Shown: positions 26,012 to 35,900 of the stretch, piece by piece
Layout of the letters: each line of letters opens with the position of its first letter
Numbering within the stretch: the stretch's first letter is position 1
Assembly: GCA_035327305.1 (NCBI GenBank)
Contig: DAOLDL010000001.1
Coordinates: forward strand, 62,001-126,000
Reading direction: 5' to 3'
DNA: 64,000 bases
Source: CALMUP01 sp035327305
GTDB lineage: Bacteria > Verrucomicrobiota > Kiritimatiellia > CAIVKH01
Made by a program: the position numbers and the translations under genes
Notes under the pieces: generated by a model
Seen by the model: the letters and a program-made list of their open reading frames with translations, nothing else
What the model was told of the DNA's origin: nothing
The model's database searches: none

Positions 26012-27276
26012 AGCGATACTCCAAATTCTTTGGCAACCATGACGGCCGATCGAACCGCGTCTTCGTGAAAGCCGTAGCCAAAATAGCTTCCGCAGAACCA
26101 TGTCCGGTTCTTTCCATTTAGTCCGGGCAATTGATTTTGCGTAGCAACCGCATTCCGGTCGTAGACCGGGTGCATATACTCGATTTCACGCACGATGGTT
26201 CCCGGTTTCGGTTCACGATCAGGATTCAAAGTTACACAATAGGTGTCGTTGGTTTTCAAGCCTTGCAATAGGTTCATATAATACGTTACCGGCACCGGGG
26301 CATCCGGTTTCAATCGATCGTGCTCCATGTAATTCCAAGATGCCCAGGCCTTCTTGTCCGGAGGAAGAAACGATGTGTCGGTATGAAGCAAAGTCCGGTT
26401 TTTCTGGTAACGCCAAGCCGCCAAAAGCCTGGTCTCGTCAGAAGTTGGCTTGTCAAGCAAGGCAAGCGCTTCATCCGCATGCGTTGCAATTACAACATCG
26501 TCAAAATAGTCCGTTTCACCATTGGCATGAATAATTTCCACACCCTTGTCGTTTCGGCGAATCGTATGAATACGCGCGCCCAGGCGGATTTGGCCGCAAA
26601 AGGACCGGGAAAAAGCCTTTATATACTGATGACTGCCACCCACCACGGTTTGCCACCGCGGGCGGTTAGCAAGTGAGAGTAGTCCGTGATTTTTCCAAAA
26701 GGATAAAAGTGTCCGGGCCGGAAAATCCATTATATCCGCCTGGGTGGCGGACCATATGGCGGCCGCCATGGGTATGATGTAACAGTTGCGGGTTTGCGCT
26801 GATATGTTTCGTGTGTATTCGCCAAGGGTGACATCGCCTACGCGATCATTCATCAAATCATTGATGGCTCTTTTGCCAAAGCCGACAATCTCATGCAGGA
26901 ATCGGTAAAACGATGGGCGAAGCAGGTTGCGTTTTTGAGCAAACAATCCCGACAAATTTGTCCCGGCATAGTAGAAGCCCGACTTTTGCGAATAGTAGCC
27001 GAACGACATGTCGCTGAACCGGACCGGGCAATTCAATTCAGAAAGGAACTTGTGGAGCAGTGGATACGTCTGATCATTAAGCACAATAAATCCGGTATCA
27101 ACGGGTGTTCCGGAGTCCGGTCCATCGTCGATGACAATGGTGTTGGTATGACCACCAAGCCGCCGGGACTTTTCATAGATTGTCACATTTGCGTTTCTCT
27201 GCAATAAATGCGAAGCAACAATTCCGGCCACCCCGGCGCCCACCACGGCTATTTTATTTACAGAATTCTCGCTCAT
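26008..27276 (-). CDS. FAD/NAD(P)-dependent amine-oxidase-like protein (COG2907 type)
   Basis: This 422-residue flavoprotein starts with a Rossmann dinucleotide motif (VVGAGVAGIVASHLL, about residues 11-25), followed by EKSRRLGGHTNT, the amine-oxidase/phytoene-desaturase signature. It ends with WFCGSYFGYGFHEDAVRSA, matching the FAD-binding C-terminal block. COG2907-type proteins nearly always sit beside DUF1365 and CFA genes, and related ones take part in making modified (for example furan-containing) fatty acids. It is the first gene of the operon, one base after the Nudix gene's stop codon, so it may be co-transcribed with that gene. Confidence 0.88.
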   Translation of the reverse strand: MSENSVNKIAVVGAGVAGIVASHLLQRNANVTIYEKSRRLGGHTNTIVIDDGPDSGTPVDTGFIVLNDQTYPLLHKFLSELNCPVRFSDMSFGYYSQKSGFYYAGTNLSGLFAQKRNLLRPSFYRFLHEIVGFGKRAINDLMNDRVGDVTLGEYTRNISAQTRNCYIIPMAAAIWSATQADIMDFPARTLLSFWKNHGLLSLANRPRWQTVVGGSHQYIKAFSRSFCGQIRLGARIHTIRRNDKGVEIIHANGETDYFDDVVIATHADEALALLDKPTSDETRLLAAWRYQKNRTLLHTDTSFLPPDKKAWASWNYMEHDRLKPDAPVPVTYYMNLLQGLKTNDTYCVTLNPDREPKPGTIVREIEYMHPVYDRNAVATQNQLPGLNGKNRTWFCGSYFGYGFHEDAVRSAVMVAKEFGVSL

Positions 27277-27277
27277 A

Positions 27278-27808
27278 TCACATCACGCTACTATTGGCCG
27301 TCCAGTTGCTTTTCCACCACTCCAGCATTCTCGAAAACTCCTGGGTAAACTGGGGCGTGAATATTTCGTAATCCAACTGACTGCTTATTTCCGCTATTGT
27401 CCAAAACCGACCTTCGGATATTTCCCGGGGATCCAGTGAAAATGGTCCTTCGTGGACGGTGGCAAAGGTTGTGATCTTTTCCGTCTCAATTTGAGATTGC
27501 CAGAAGTATGAGTAAGCAAACTTGAGAAGTTTGGGTGTAACGCCTAATTCTTCGCGCATTTCCCGAACGGCGGCTTTTTCCGCAGATTCGCCCGCGTTGG
27601 GGTGTCCACCCACGGATGTATCCCAGCGGTTGGGCTGGACGTCTTTGGCGGCGGAACGTTTCTGCAGGAATAAACGTCCATCTTGTGAGAATACCAGGAC
27701 ATGTACGGCATGATGAATCAGTCCCGGATGTTTGTGACAGACGGACCGCGGCGCGAAGCCGATTACTTCGCCTTGGACATTGATTAAATCAAACCATTCC
27801 TCTTTCAT
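27278..27808 (-). CDS. Nudix hydrolase
   Basis: This 176-residue protein has a complete Nudix box at about residues 68-90 (GHPNAGES, then REMREELG), the metal-binding GX5EX7REUXEEXGU pattern. The opening (WFDLINVQGEVIGFAPRS) and the overall fit are to the isopentenyl-diphosphate-isomerase-like/YfcD-like branch of the family, but the IPP-isomerase cysteine is not evident. The substrate is unknown. The start at 27808 is preferred because a longer in-frame reading from 28027 would lie over the divergent ctaA gene. It precedes the FAD gene of the lipid operon. Confidence 0.85.
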   Translation of the reverse strand: MKEEWFDLINVQGEVIGFAPRSVCHKHPGLIHHAVHVLVFSQDGRLFLQKRSAAKDVQPNRWDTSVGGHPNAGESAEKAAVREMREELGVTPKLLKFAYSYFWQSQIETEKITTFATVHEGPFSLDPREISEGRFWTIAEISSQLDYEIFTPQFTQEFSRMLEWWKSNWTANSSVM

Positions 27809-27900
27809 GTGCCCAGTATAACATGCTTTTGCGCTATTTTCATCTCTATGATTGATACATGGGGTTGGATTTTGCCCGGGGTAAAGAGTATGGTGCGCGA

Positions 27901-28953
27901 ATGAATCGTCAAATGGAAATGGTTGATCTTCATCCGGTCCGGATTTGGCTCGGACTTGTTCTGGGCATGATATTGCTGATCGTTGCCGTGGGGGGAATAA
28001 CCAGGCTGACGGAGTCTGGCCTGTCAATGGTAACGTGGGAACCTATTCTGGGAATCATTCCGCCATTAAGCGAAGCGGAATGGGAAAGGCGGTTTGACCA
28101 ATACCGGCAGTTCCCGGAGTATCAGCAATTGCGCAAGGGAATGACCATGGACGAATTCAAGGTCATATTTTTCTGGGAGTACTTTCATCGTTTACTGGGA
28201 CGACTGCTCGGGGTCATATATGCCATCCCTCTATTCTGGTTCTGGCTAAAAAAACACTTGGATCGCGACCTCAAAATCAAGCTTCTGACAGGACTTTTTC
28301 TTGGCGGAGGCCAGGGCGTTATGGGCTGGTATATGGTTAAAAGCGGGTTGGTCAATGATCCCTATGTGAGCCATTACCGCCTTGCCGCCCATCTGGGGCT
28401 GGCATTTATCGTGTTTGGATACTTGTTATGGGTCTTGCTTACCATTCAGGAGCGCAAAAACGAATGGCCTCCGGCTTCCCGCAGATCAAAAATCTGGTGC
28501 TCGACGCTTGGCCTTTTGCTTTGCGTTCAAATTCTGTGGGGCGCTTTCGTCGCCGGACTTAATGCCGGCTACTTTTACAATACATTTCCGACCATGCAAG
28601 GCCATTGGATCGCCCCGTATTGGAACCAATTGTCGCCCTTGTGGCTGAATGCTTTCGACAATCCGATTGCCGTGCAGTGGATCCACCGTACGCTGGGAAT
28701 ATTTCTGACTCTTCTAGCGATGGCGGCATGGGTTGATTTGCGTCGTGATCCCTCCATGATTGAACTGCGTCGGACAGGTTTTTCATGGTTCATCGGGACG
28801 CTGTTGTTGCAGTTCTGGTTGGGTGTTTTCACATTGGTCCTTTCCGTACCCATCGCACTGGCGGTTATGCACCAAGTCACGGCTTGTATATTGGTGGGGC
28901 TTGCCGTAATCATGAATTACGCGCTATTTTCAACACATGAGAGACATCGGTAA
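27901..28953 (+). CDS. ctaA: Heme A synthase (COX15/CtaA family)
   Basis: CtaA oxidises heme O to heme A for cytochrome c oxidase. The protein (350 residues from the ATG at 27901) has about eight helices, the opening IVAVGGITRLTESGLSM typical of the COX15 type, and paired histidines in WEYFHRLLGRLLG, HYRLAAHLGLAF, WIHRTLGIFL and MHQVTACILVG, which ligate hemes. An upstream in-frame start at 27859 is possible. No cox or ctaB genes are nearby, so the oxidase is encoded elsewhere. The 3' end overlaps the rhomboid gene by 17 bases. Confidence 0.92.
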   Translation: MNRQMEMVDLHPVRIWLGLVLGMILLIVAVGGITRLTESGLSMVTWEPILGIIPPLSEAEWERRFDQYRQFPEYQQLRKGMTMDEFKVIFFWEYFHRLLGRLLGVIYAIPLFWFWLKKHLDRDLKIKLLTGLFLGGGQGVMGWYMVKSGLVNDPYVSHYRLAAHLGLAFIVFGYLLWVLLTIQERKNEWPPASRRSKIWCSTLGLLLCVQILWGAFVAGLNAGYFYNTFPTMQGHWIAPYWNQLSPLWLNAFDNPIAVQWIHRTLGIFLTLLAMAAWVDLRRDPSMIELRRTGFSWFIGTLLLQFWLGVFTLVLSVPIALAVMHQVTACILVGLAVIMNYALFSTHERHR

Positions 28954-29845
28954 AATACAAGACGAAGAAAAAGCAAAACTTTTTTGCGATTACTTGTTCA
29001 ATCAAGGCATTAATAGCCATGTGGAAAAACATTCGGATGGCGCGTGGGTTGTCTGGGTTGAGGAAGAGGACCGGTTGGACGAAGCAACTCAACGTCTTGC
29101 TGAATTCGAGTCCGGTTTTGACAAGTCCAAATTTATAGAAGGCGCGTCCGGGGCGGATGATCGTCGCAAGGCACAGGAAAAAAATAATAAGGAATACGCA
29201 AAAAAAATGCGTACTGGCGCGGATGTTTTCAACACGTATGGTATCGCCGGCATGGGAAAGATTACGTTTGTGTTGATAGCCTTGAGTGTTATTGCCACTT
29301 TGCTGACCAACTTCGGGAAAAATGACAACCTCTTTCAAAGAATCGCCATTGCGGAAACCTTTACATTGCCCGGTGAGGGCAGGGTGTATTACCGGCATTT
29401 GCTGGAAGTGCGAAACGGCGAGGTCTGGCGTTTGGTAACGCCGATATTCGTGCATTTTAACCTACTTCACATCCTCTTCAATATGATGTGGTTGCGTGAC
29501 CTCGGGAGCGCGGTTGAACACTTGAGACGCATCCGGTTCTATCTCCTTTTTATTTTGATTGTCTCCATCGCTTCCAATGTCGGTCAGTTCTACATGTCCG
29601 GCCCGGGTTTTGGAGGTATGTCCGGCGTTGTTTATGCCTTGTTGGGATACGTTTGGATGCAAAGCCGGTTCAATCCGTGGTCCGGCTTTGTTCTGCACTC
29701 CATGACGGTTCAAATGATGCTGGTGTGGTTCTTTCTGTGTTTGAGCGGTTTAGTGGGTAACATTGCCAACACGGCTCATGCGGTGGGATTGGCGGCAGGA
29801 ATTGTCTGGGGTTATATTGATGCCAGACGGCGGGTTCCCGAATAA
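28937..29845 (+). CDS. glpG: Rhomboid intramembrane serine protease GlpG
   Basis: This 302-residue protein cleaves transmembrane substrates within the membrane. The N-terminal cytosolic part (about 1-95) resembles the GlpG N domain, and one helix follows near 112-130. The rhomboid core has HFNLLHILFNMMWLRDLG with oxyanion-hole residues, the serine motif GMSGVVYALLGY (Ser229) and the histidine motif NTAHAVGLAAG (His281), giving an intact Ser-His dyad. It starts inside ctaA (17-base overlap), so the two are likely co-transcribed. The substrates are not known. Confidence 0.92.
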   Translation: MRDIGKIQDEEKAKLFCDYLFNQGINSHVEKHSDGAWVVWVEEEDRLDEATQRLAEFESGFDKSKFIEGASGADDRRKAQEKNNKEYAKKMRTGADVFNTYGIAGMGKITFVLIALSVIATLLTNFGKNDNLFQRIAIAETFTLPGEGRVYYRHLLEVRNGEVWRLVTPIFVHFNLLHILFNMMWLRDLGSAVEHLRRIRFYLLFILIVSIASNVGQFYMSGPGFGGMSGVVYALLGYVWMQSRFNPWSGFVLHSMTVQMMLVWFFLCLSGLVGNIANTAHAVGLAAGIVWGYIDARRRVPE

Positions 29846-29904
29846 GATTAACAATCGACGCAGGTGAAGCTATACTAATGGTATCAATTCAAGGGTTATT
29901 CGCC

Positions 29905-31161
29905 ATGAATAAATGTATTACTACGGTCGCTTTACTTATGCTGACGTCGGCTCTTTCCAGTCATGCCGTTGAAGTTACACAGGTGTGGAACACAACCGAG
30001 GACATTCAAGACCGAATTGATAACGCATTGCCGGGGGCTGAAGTATTTGTCGAGGCGGGATTGTATCGGGGTACCTTGACCATCAAGGATGGTATTACTT
30101 TGGTTGGCGCCGGTGATGCCGTTACCACCATCGATGGCGATGGCGCCCCGGAGGTAATACTATTCGGGAAAGAATCAGCCTTGATCGGTTTCACCATCAG
30201 GGGTGGTGAAGTTCTCGCGGCCAATCGGGGCAATTTTATCGGTATATTTGAATGCACATTTGAAGATTTCGCTCGTATTGGTATTTACTTTGAAGGCGGG
30301 TCCGGTGTTGTCGCCCAGAATATTCTTCGTGGGAATGGGCAATCCACCGCAATATTGAGCATATCCGCCAATCCTCTGATCATTAACAATCTAATTGAAA
30401 ACAATGCCATTGGTTTTCAATGGCATCATCACATGATTCCGACATTACTGGGGAACCTGTTTCTCAACAACCGGGTTGCAGTCGGTGGCAGTTCCAGTTC
30501 AAGCATTGTCATGCGGGGAAATCTGTTTGACGGCAACGCTGTTGCAACCGCTTTTGGTCCGCTTCCTCCCGGCAACGAAATCAAGTCCGTAGACATCGGG
30601 GAATTCGTTTTACAGCGCGGAAGACCGATACGCGGTTATCGCGACCTGATGGATACCACATACGTTGAGGTGATCAAGGATCATCCCATTATCGTATACG
30701 ATCTTCCGCAACAAGCCGGATCATTCAGTGCAATTACCTTGTTCCCGTGGGCAACCTTCACCGTGGCCGCCTCGGCCATTGACACCAGGATTGCCTCTTT
30801 TGAAGCGTACGACTGGGTGGCTGACCGAGCCTTGAACGCCGTGTACCAACAAGACGATGCCAATCGTCCGTCGGTACGGGTTTTCAATCCTGAATTGTTG
30901 GAGAAAATGCGCGAGCGTTATGTGCTGGAAAATATCTACATTCACCCGGCCTCTTATTATGACGATGAAAACGGGTTGCGAATTTTCCGCCGGGTTACAA
31001 ATGTCGCACAAATCGAAGTCATGATTCCACGTGGTTACCGGGTTGTTTCAAGTAAGCCGGAGGCTTTGGTTCTTGGAGATCAAAACCGCACCTGGTTAAG
31101 TATCCATGATTTGGGTTTCACGGATGTGGAGGTCATCTTGGAAAAAGTCGTCACACCTTGA
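29905..31161 (+). CDS. Secreted right-handed beta-helix protein (NosD/pectate-lyase-like)
   Basis: This 418-residue protein has a signal peptide (about residues 1-21, ending SHAV). Repeated PbH1-type beta-helix rungs run from about 35 to 220 (for example LTIKDGITLVGAGDAVTTID, GIYFEGGSGVVAQNILRGNG, NNLIENNAIGF). The C-terminal 200 residues are a different, non-repetitive domain. Beta-helices of this type bind or cleave polysaccharides; no catalytic residues can be assigned. I chose the ATG at 29905 because it starts the signal peptide; an in-frame ATG at 29878 would add nine residues. The following gene encodes a TIM-barrel-like protein. Confidence 0.8.
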   Translation: MNKCITTVALLMLTSALSSHAVEVTQVWNTTEDIQDRIDNALPGAEVFVEAGLYRGTLTIKDGITLVGAGDAVTTIDGDGAPEVILFGKESALIGFTIRGGEVLAANRGNFIGIFECTFEDFARIGIYFEGGSGVVAQNILRGNGQSTAILSISANPLIINNLIENNAIGFQWHHHMIPTLLGNLFLNNRVAVGGSSSSSIVMRGNLFDGNAVATAFGPLPPGNEIKSVDIGEFVLQRGRPIRGYRDLMDTTYVEVIKDHPIIVYDLPQQAGSFSAITLFPWATFTVAASAIDTRIASFEAYDWVADRALNAVYQQDDANRPSVRVFNPELLEKMRERYVLENIYIHPASYYDDENGLRIFRRVTNVAQIEVMIPRGYRVVSSKPEALVLGDQNRTWLSIHDLGFTDVEVILEKVVTP

Positions 31162-31192
31162 CCTCCAGGCTGAATAAAGCATTGCAATTCGC

Positions 31193-32908
31193 ATGAAACA
31201 TTGTGTGCTTGACGGAATTGGTCCTTTTTTCCGCCATCACCCGGCCGGGCGCATCAATTGGTCAAAAATCCCGTTTTCCAGCATCGAGCAGGACGGGGGC
31301 ATTCCTCAACAAACACATGACCAAATTATCCGCGATTTCGAGGTTGTATGCCGTACCGCTTCGGAATGGGGTTATAACATCATTACCCTGGATGACCTTG
31401 CTCACCTTTCACCGCATGCGGATTATCAGGAGTCCCTGAATCGAAAACTTTCCGACTACGGCAAACTTTATCGTGAATTGTTTGCCACATCCCGCCGTTA
31501 CGGGCTGAATGTTTGGATAACGACGGATATCATGTTTTATGAGGCTGGCCGGCGTCCGGACTCCGGCAACCAGTTGGAATATGCGTGCTCACGGCTTGCG
31601 GAAATCCTCGGGAAAGTGTTTGAGGCATATCCTGAAGTAACCGGTGTGATATTTCGTATCGGCGAATCCGACGGACATGACGTGCAGGGTGATTTTATCA
31701 GTCAAATGATCATTCGTTCGCCTCGTCAGGGGCGGCAGTTGATTGACGCAATTCTTCCTGTATTTGAGCGATTCAATCGTTTGTTAATTTTTCGCACCTG
31801 GTCGGTGGGCGCTTATAAAATCGGTGATTTAATCTGGAACCAAAAGACCTACGACAAATTGTTTGGCGGTATATCATCCGAACAACTACTCGTATCCATC
31901 AAATACGGTGAATCCGACTTTTTTCGATACCTCCGGCTGAATCCTCTGTTTCGCAAATCCGGTCCGGGAAAAATCATCGAATTACAAGCCCGTCGCGAGT
32001 ACGAGGGATTTGGTGAATACCCGTCGTTTATCGGGCGCGATTTCGAGCACTATCGAAACGAAGTTAAAACGATGCCGGATGTCATGGGTTTTTCCGTGTG
32101 GTGCCAGACCGGTGGTTGGTCCTCGTACCGGCGATTGACATTTCTTGATAAAAACGCCATCTGGAATGAAATCAACACCTGGATCTGTGTCAAATTGTTT
32201 AAGGACGGCCTGACTGCGGAAGGCGCGGTTCGCGGCTATTTCCAGAATTCCAACTTGTCCGGTCGCTGGGACCAGTTGCTTGAATTGCTGGATCGGTCAG
32301 AAACGGTTGTCAAAAATGTGCTCTACCTGGATGACTTTGCCGGTCGCCGGATCTATTTTCGGCGTCTTCGAATTCCGCCGCTTCTGGCGGTCTATTGGGA
32401 CCGTATCTTTATCAACGGCGCATTGAGAAAAATTCAACGTTGTTTTGTTTATGATGGCGAGTTGAAGATTCAGCAGGCAATTGACGGGTTGAAGCAATTG
32501 GACCGAATGAAGGAGCTGGCGGCTGTTCTATCCCTGCCGGTTGATGATATTGAATTCGAACAGGACACGTTGCGCCTCCTGGCATTGGCCCGTATTTATT
32601 ACTTTCGCGATGTCGATGAAGAAATACTTTTCCGGTTGACGGAGGCCGTCGCGGAGTATCAACAACGATACGGTGACCGCGCATATCATGTTTCGCTGGA
32701 TACCAAGCATTGGAAGATGAGTCGGACGTGGCTCAAACGCGTGTTTTCCATCCTGTTGCGCGAAAAACGCTCCTACCGATGGTTGGACAGGATCATTACC
32801 ATCCGCATTTTATCCATGCTTTATGTGATCAGCCGACCGTTCCGCAAGAAATTTGTCCCTGAATTCGCCCGCAAGCAGGCCATGGGTATTGACGTAATCT
32901 TCAGATAG
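31193..32908 (+). CDS. Conserved hypothetical protein with glycoside-hydrolase-like (GH67/GH20-like) barrel
   Basis: This 571-residue protein has no signal peptide. The first 340 residues read like a TIM barrel of the GH20/GH67 type: WGYNIITLDDLAHLSP, GLNVWITTDIMFYE, VTGVIFRIGESDGHDVQG (near 145) with acidic residues at strand ends, LLIFRTWSVGAYK and VMGFSVWCQTGGWSS. The rest (about 345-571) is helical. The acidic GESDG motif could hold a catalytic acid. The family is not certain and the substrate is unknown; alpha-glucuronidase-like enzymes act on plant xylan side chains. It follows the beta-helix gene by 31 bases, suggesting a shared role. Confidence 0.6.
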   Translation: MKHCVLDGIGPFFRHHPAGRINWSKIPFSSIEQDGGIPQQTHDQIIRDFEVVCRTASEWGYNIITLDDLAHLSPHADYQESLNRKLSDYGKLYRELFATSRRYGLNVWITTDIMFYEAGRRPDSGNQLEYACSRLAEILGKVFEAYPEVTGVIFRIGESDGHDVQGDFISQMIIRSPRQGRQLIDAILPVFERFNRLLIFRTWSVGAYKIGDLIWNQKTYDKLFGGISSEQLLVSIKYGESDFFRYLRLNPLFRKSGPGKIIELQARREYEGFGEYPSFIGRDFEHYRNEVKTMPDVMGFSVWCQTGGWSSYRRLTFLDKNAIWNEINTWICVKLFKDGLTAEGAVRGYFQNSNLSGRWDQLLELLDRSETVVKNVLYLDDFAGRRIYFRRLRIPPLLAVYWDRIFINGALRKIQRCFVYDGELKIQQAIDGLKQLDRMKELAAVLSLPVDDIEFEQDTLRLLALARIYYFRDVDEEILFRLTEAVAEYQQRYGDRAYHVSLDTKHWKMSRTWLKRVFSILLREKRSYRWLDRIITIRILSMLYVISRPFRKKFVPEFARKQAMGIDVIFR

Positions 32909-32950
32909 TGGCGTCCCCCGGCCAAATCTCGTCCGAAAAAATCATTTTTG

Positions 32951-35900
32951 ATGCGGAATCACTTGGATATGGCATCAACCCGGGTTATACTTGACGGTTC
33001 GCGTATGAATCAGCCCATGGAACAAAATTCGATTTCTGCAAAAAGTGATCACGGTCCTTACATAAACCGCGATTCACTGCAGAAGTGGTCCGGTCCGCAT
33101 CAATACCAGGAAGGCAAGCGGCTTTTTGAAGTTGGAGCAGTGTCGGGATTGGAGCGTGAAGGCGCTATTGTTAAAGGTAATTTGAATTACGGGGCGAGGG
33201 AAATGTTGACCCGGTTCAAATTGTTGAAGGACGGATCGATAGAAAATCTTTGCCCGTGTCGGGACTCCCGTGAGCGTGGGTTGGTCTGTGCTCATGCTAT
33301 CGCGCTGGGGTTTGCTTATGTTCAGATTCATGCAGATAACCGGACTGACCGTTCAATGCGAATCCAACGTCGCCGCGACAAACATGCCCGTACCGGGGTG
33401 GAGTACGGCTGTATCCGGCGCAACCCACCCGGATCTGCTCATGCGCAACCGGCCAGGCTTCGCATAAAACTTGAAAGCGGTTGGCTGGCCACGGCGCCAG
33501 TCGGTGTTTTGCCCGTATCCGTTTGGGTTCACTACCGGGATAAAAAGGTCCGCATCGATAAGGCGCCGGTGGAAACTCCTTTCACATTCGTGCCAACGCA
33601 TGAGGAATTGCTTTACTGTCTGGAAGACATTGCCGGAGTTCCACTTAAGGGACAGACGACAGTAAGAGTGGAAGATTTTATCGAATTGCTCGAACAAACC
33701 CCTCCAGAGACTTTGTTTGACGCCGATTCACAATCGCAAGTTCGTCTCGACAACTCTCCGGTTGTGCCCATGTTGCTTACGACCATGGACAAGGATACCG
33801 GCGACCTGATTTTGGAACTACAGGTCGAATGGCCGTCAGGAAAAAAAGACGTGCGAGTGATTCTGCCGGGCAACAATTCCGCATGGGTCTACGCCATGTC
33901 CACGATACGCCCCCTGGCATCCGCGCTCCCAAAGGATCTCCATTCCTTGTATGAAGCGCCATTGCGCATTAAACGCGAAGAGTTGATTCATTTCCTTTAC
34001 CAACGTTTGCCTCAACTGGACAAGGTATGGCTGGTTGAGCACAAGTTTCCCCATGATAAAATCAAATGGGCGACCGGCAAGCCGGACTTCCGTGTCATTC
34101 TTTCCGGTGATTACGAACGCATGCGTATTCTGTTGCATGCGGATTACGATGGCATGCCGGGACCTCTTGCCGGATCTCCGGACACTGCGCCTCCCTACAG
34201 TGTGCCGGCCCGTGATAACAACTTGCTTTACCTGAAGCGTGATCATGCCCGAGAAAAAGAGGCGCTGGAGTGGTTGCATCTCCATGTTTCAACCTACGTG
34301 AGGGAAAGCGGGGAAGTCATCGTCGATGGCGCTCAAGCCATTATGGATATTTTAGGCCGGGTCATTCCGGTTATCAAAGGCCGCGGCTGGCAAATCGAAT
34401 TTGAAGGTTGGCTGGAGGCATTAAAACAGGGCGTTTCCTGGATTGTGCCGGAAATTGAATGCCGCGCACCCGGTGGGGAGTCATGGTTTGATTGCACCGT
34501 TACCTTTCGTGACACGGATGGACAATCGCTTGATCCGGCGCTGATACAACAGGCGTTGCTCAAAGGCGACGGGTGTGTGCGTCAGGGTGAAAAAATATGG
34601 CTGATGGATCGCCATAACATGCAGACGCTTCAGGACATTCTCGATGAATGCGACCACAAGGGTTCTTTAAGTCAAAGCCGGCACCGCCTCGACAATATTC
34701 ATGCGGGCTACTTGCGAAATGCGATCTCGTCGCTGTCCAATGTCAAATGGAATGGCAATGAGGCTTTTTCAAGTTTGGCCGTCGCACAAAACCGTGAAGT
34801 CAGCATGATGCCGGTTACGCTTTCCGAGTCGCTTGACAAAATCATGCGCGGATACCAGAAAGAAGGTGTCTCCTGGTTGCGGTTTCTCGAACAATGCGGG
34901 TTTTCCGGTATTTTGGCCGATGAAATGGGGCTGGGAAAAACCATTCAAACCCTCGCGTGGTTGACGTTGGAGCGAACAGACCAGCGGGCACGTGGCAAAC
35001 CGGCCATTGTGGTTTGCCCGACCAGTCTGCTTGATAACTGGGCGGATGAGTCCCGTCGCTTTACCCCGCAACTGCGTATTCATGTTGTTCATGGGCAGGA
35101 CCGGAAAAAAACGTTGGGCAAATTAAGCGAAGCCGATCTGGTTATCACGTCCTATGCGCTTCTGCGCCGCGACATCGAGCACTATCACCGGCAGGAATTT
35201 TCCGTGGCGATTCTCGATGAAGCCCAGCACATTAAAAACCATTCCACCCAAAACGCCCGGGCCGCGAAAAAACTACGGGCGGTTCACCGCCTGGTATTAA
35301 CCGGCACGCCGGTTGAAAACGGGGTGGCCGATTTGTGGTCGATCCTCGATTTTCTTATGCCGGGATATCTGGGTCACCATCAACATTTCCGACGCATGTA
35401 TGAAATTCCCATTGCGGCTGGAACTGCCATTTCTCAACAGGTTCAACAGCGATTGCGCCAGAAAGTGCATCCTTTTCTTCTCCGGCGATTGAAGCGTGAT
35501 GTTGCGAAGGAACTTCCGGAACGCATTGATCGGGTGGCTTATTGCACCATGACGGCCGATCAACGCGCAGTGTACCGCCAACTGCTGGAAAGCACTTCCC
35601 GACAAATTGTCGGCATGGTCAACACACAAGGGTTTACACGCTCCCGGTTCATGATCCTGAAAACCCTTACCCGGTTGCGCCAGGTGTGCTGTCATCTTGA
35701 TCTGTTGAAAATGCCCGAGTTGCACTCAAAAAATCCCTCCGGGAAGCTTGATCTGTTCATGGAGCTATTGGACGAGGCGCTTGACGGAGGGCACCGGATT
35801 CTTGTGTTCAGTCAGTTCGTTTCCATGCTTCACATCATTCGCAACGAACTTTCCAAACGGAAAATTCCAATTTGTTATCTCGACGGTTCGACGATTCACC

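Noticed and set aside
27809..28027. N-terminal extension of the Nudix gene to 28027
   Set aside because: It would lie over the start of ctaA and add unconserved residues before the Nudix domain.
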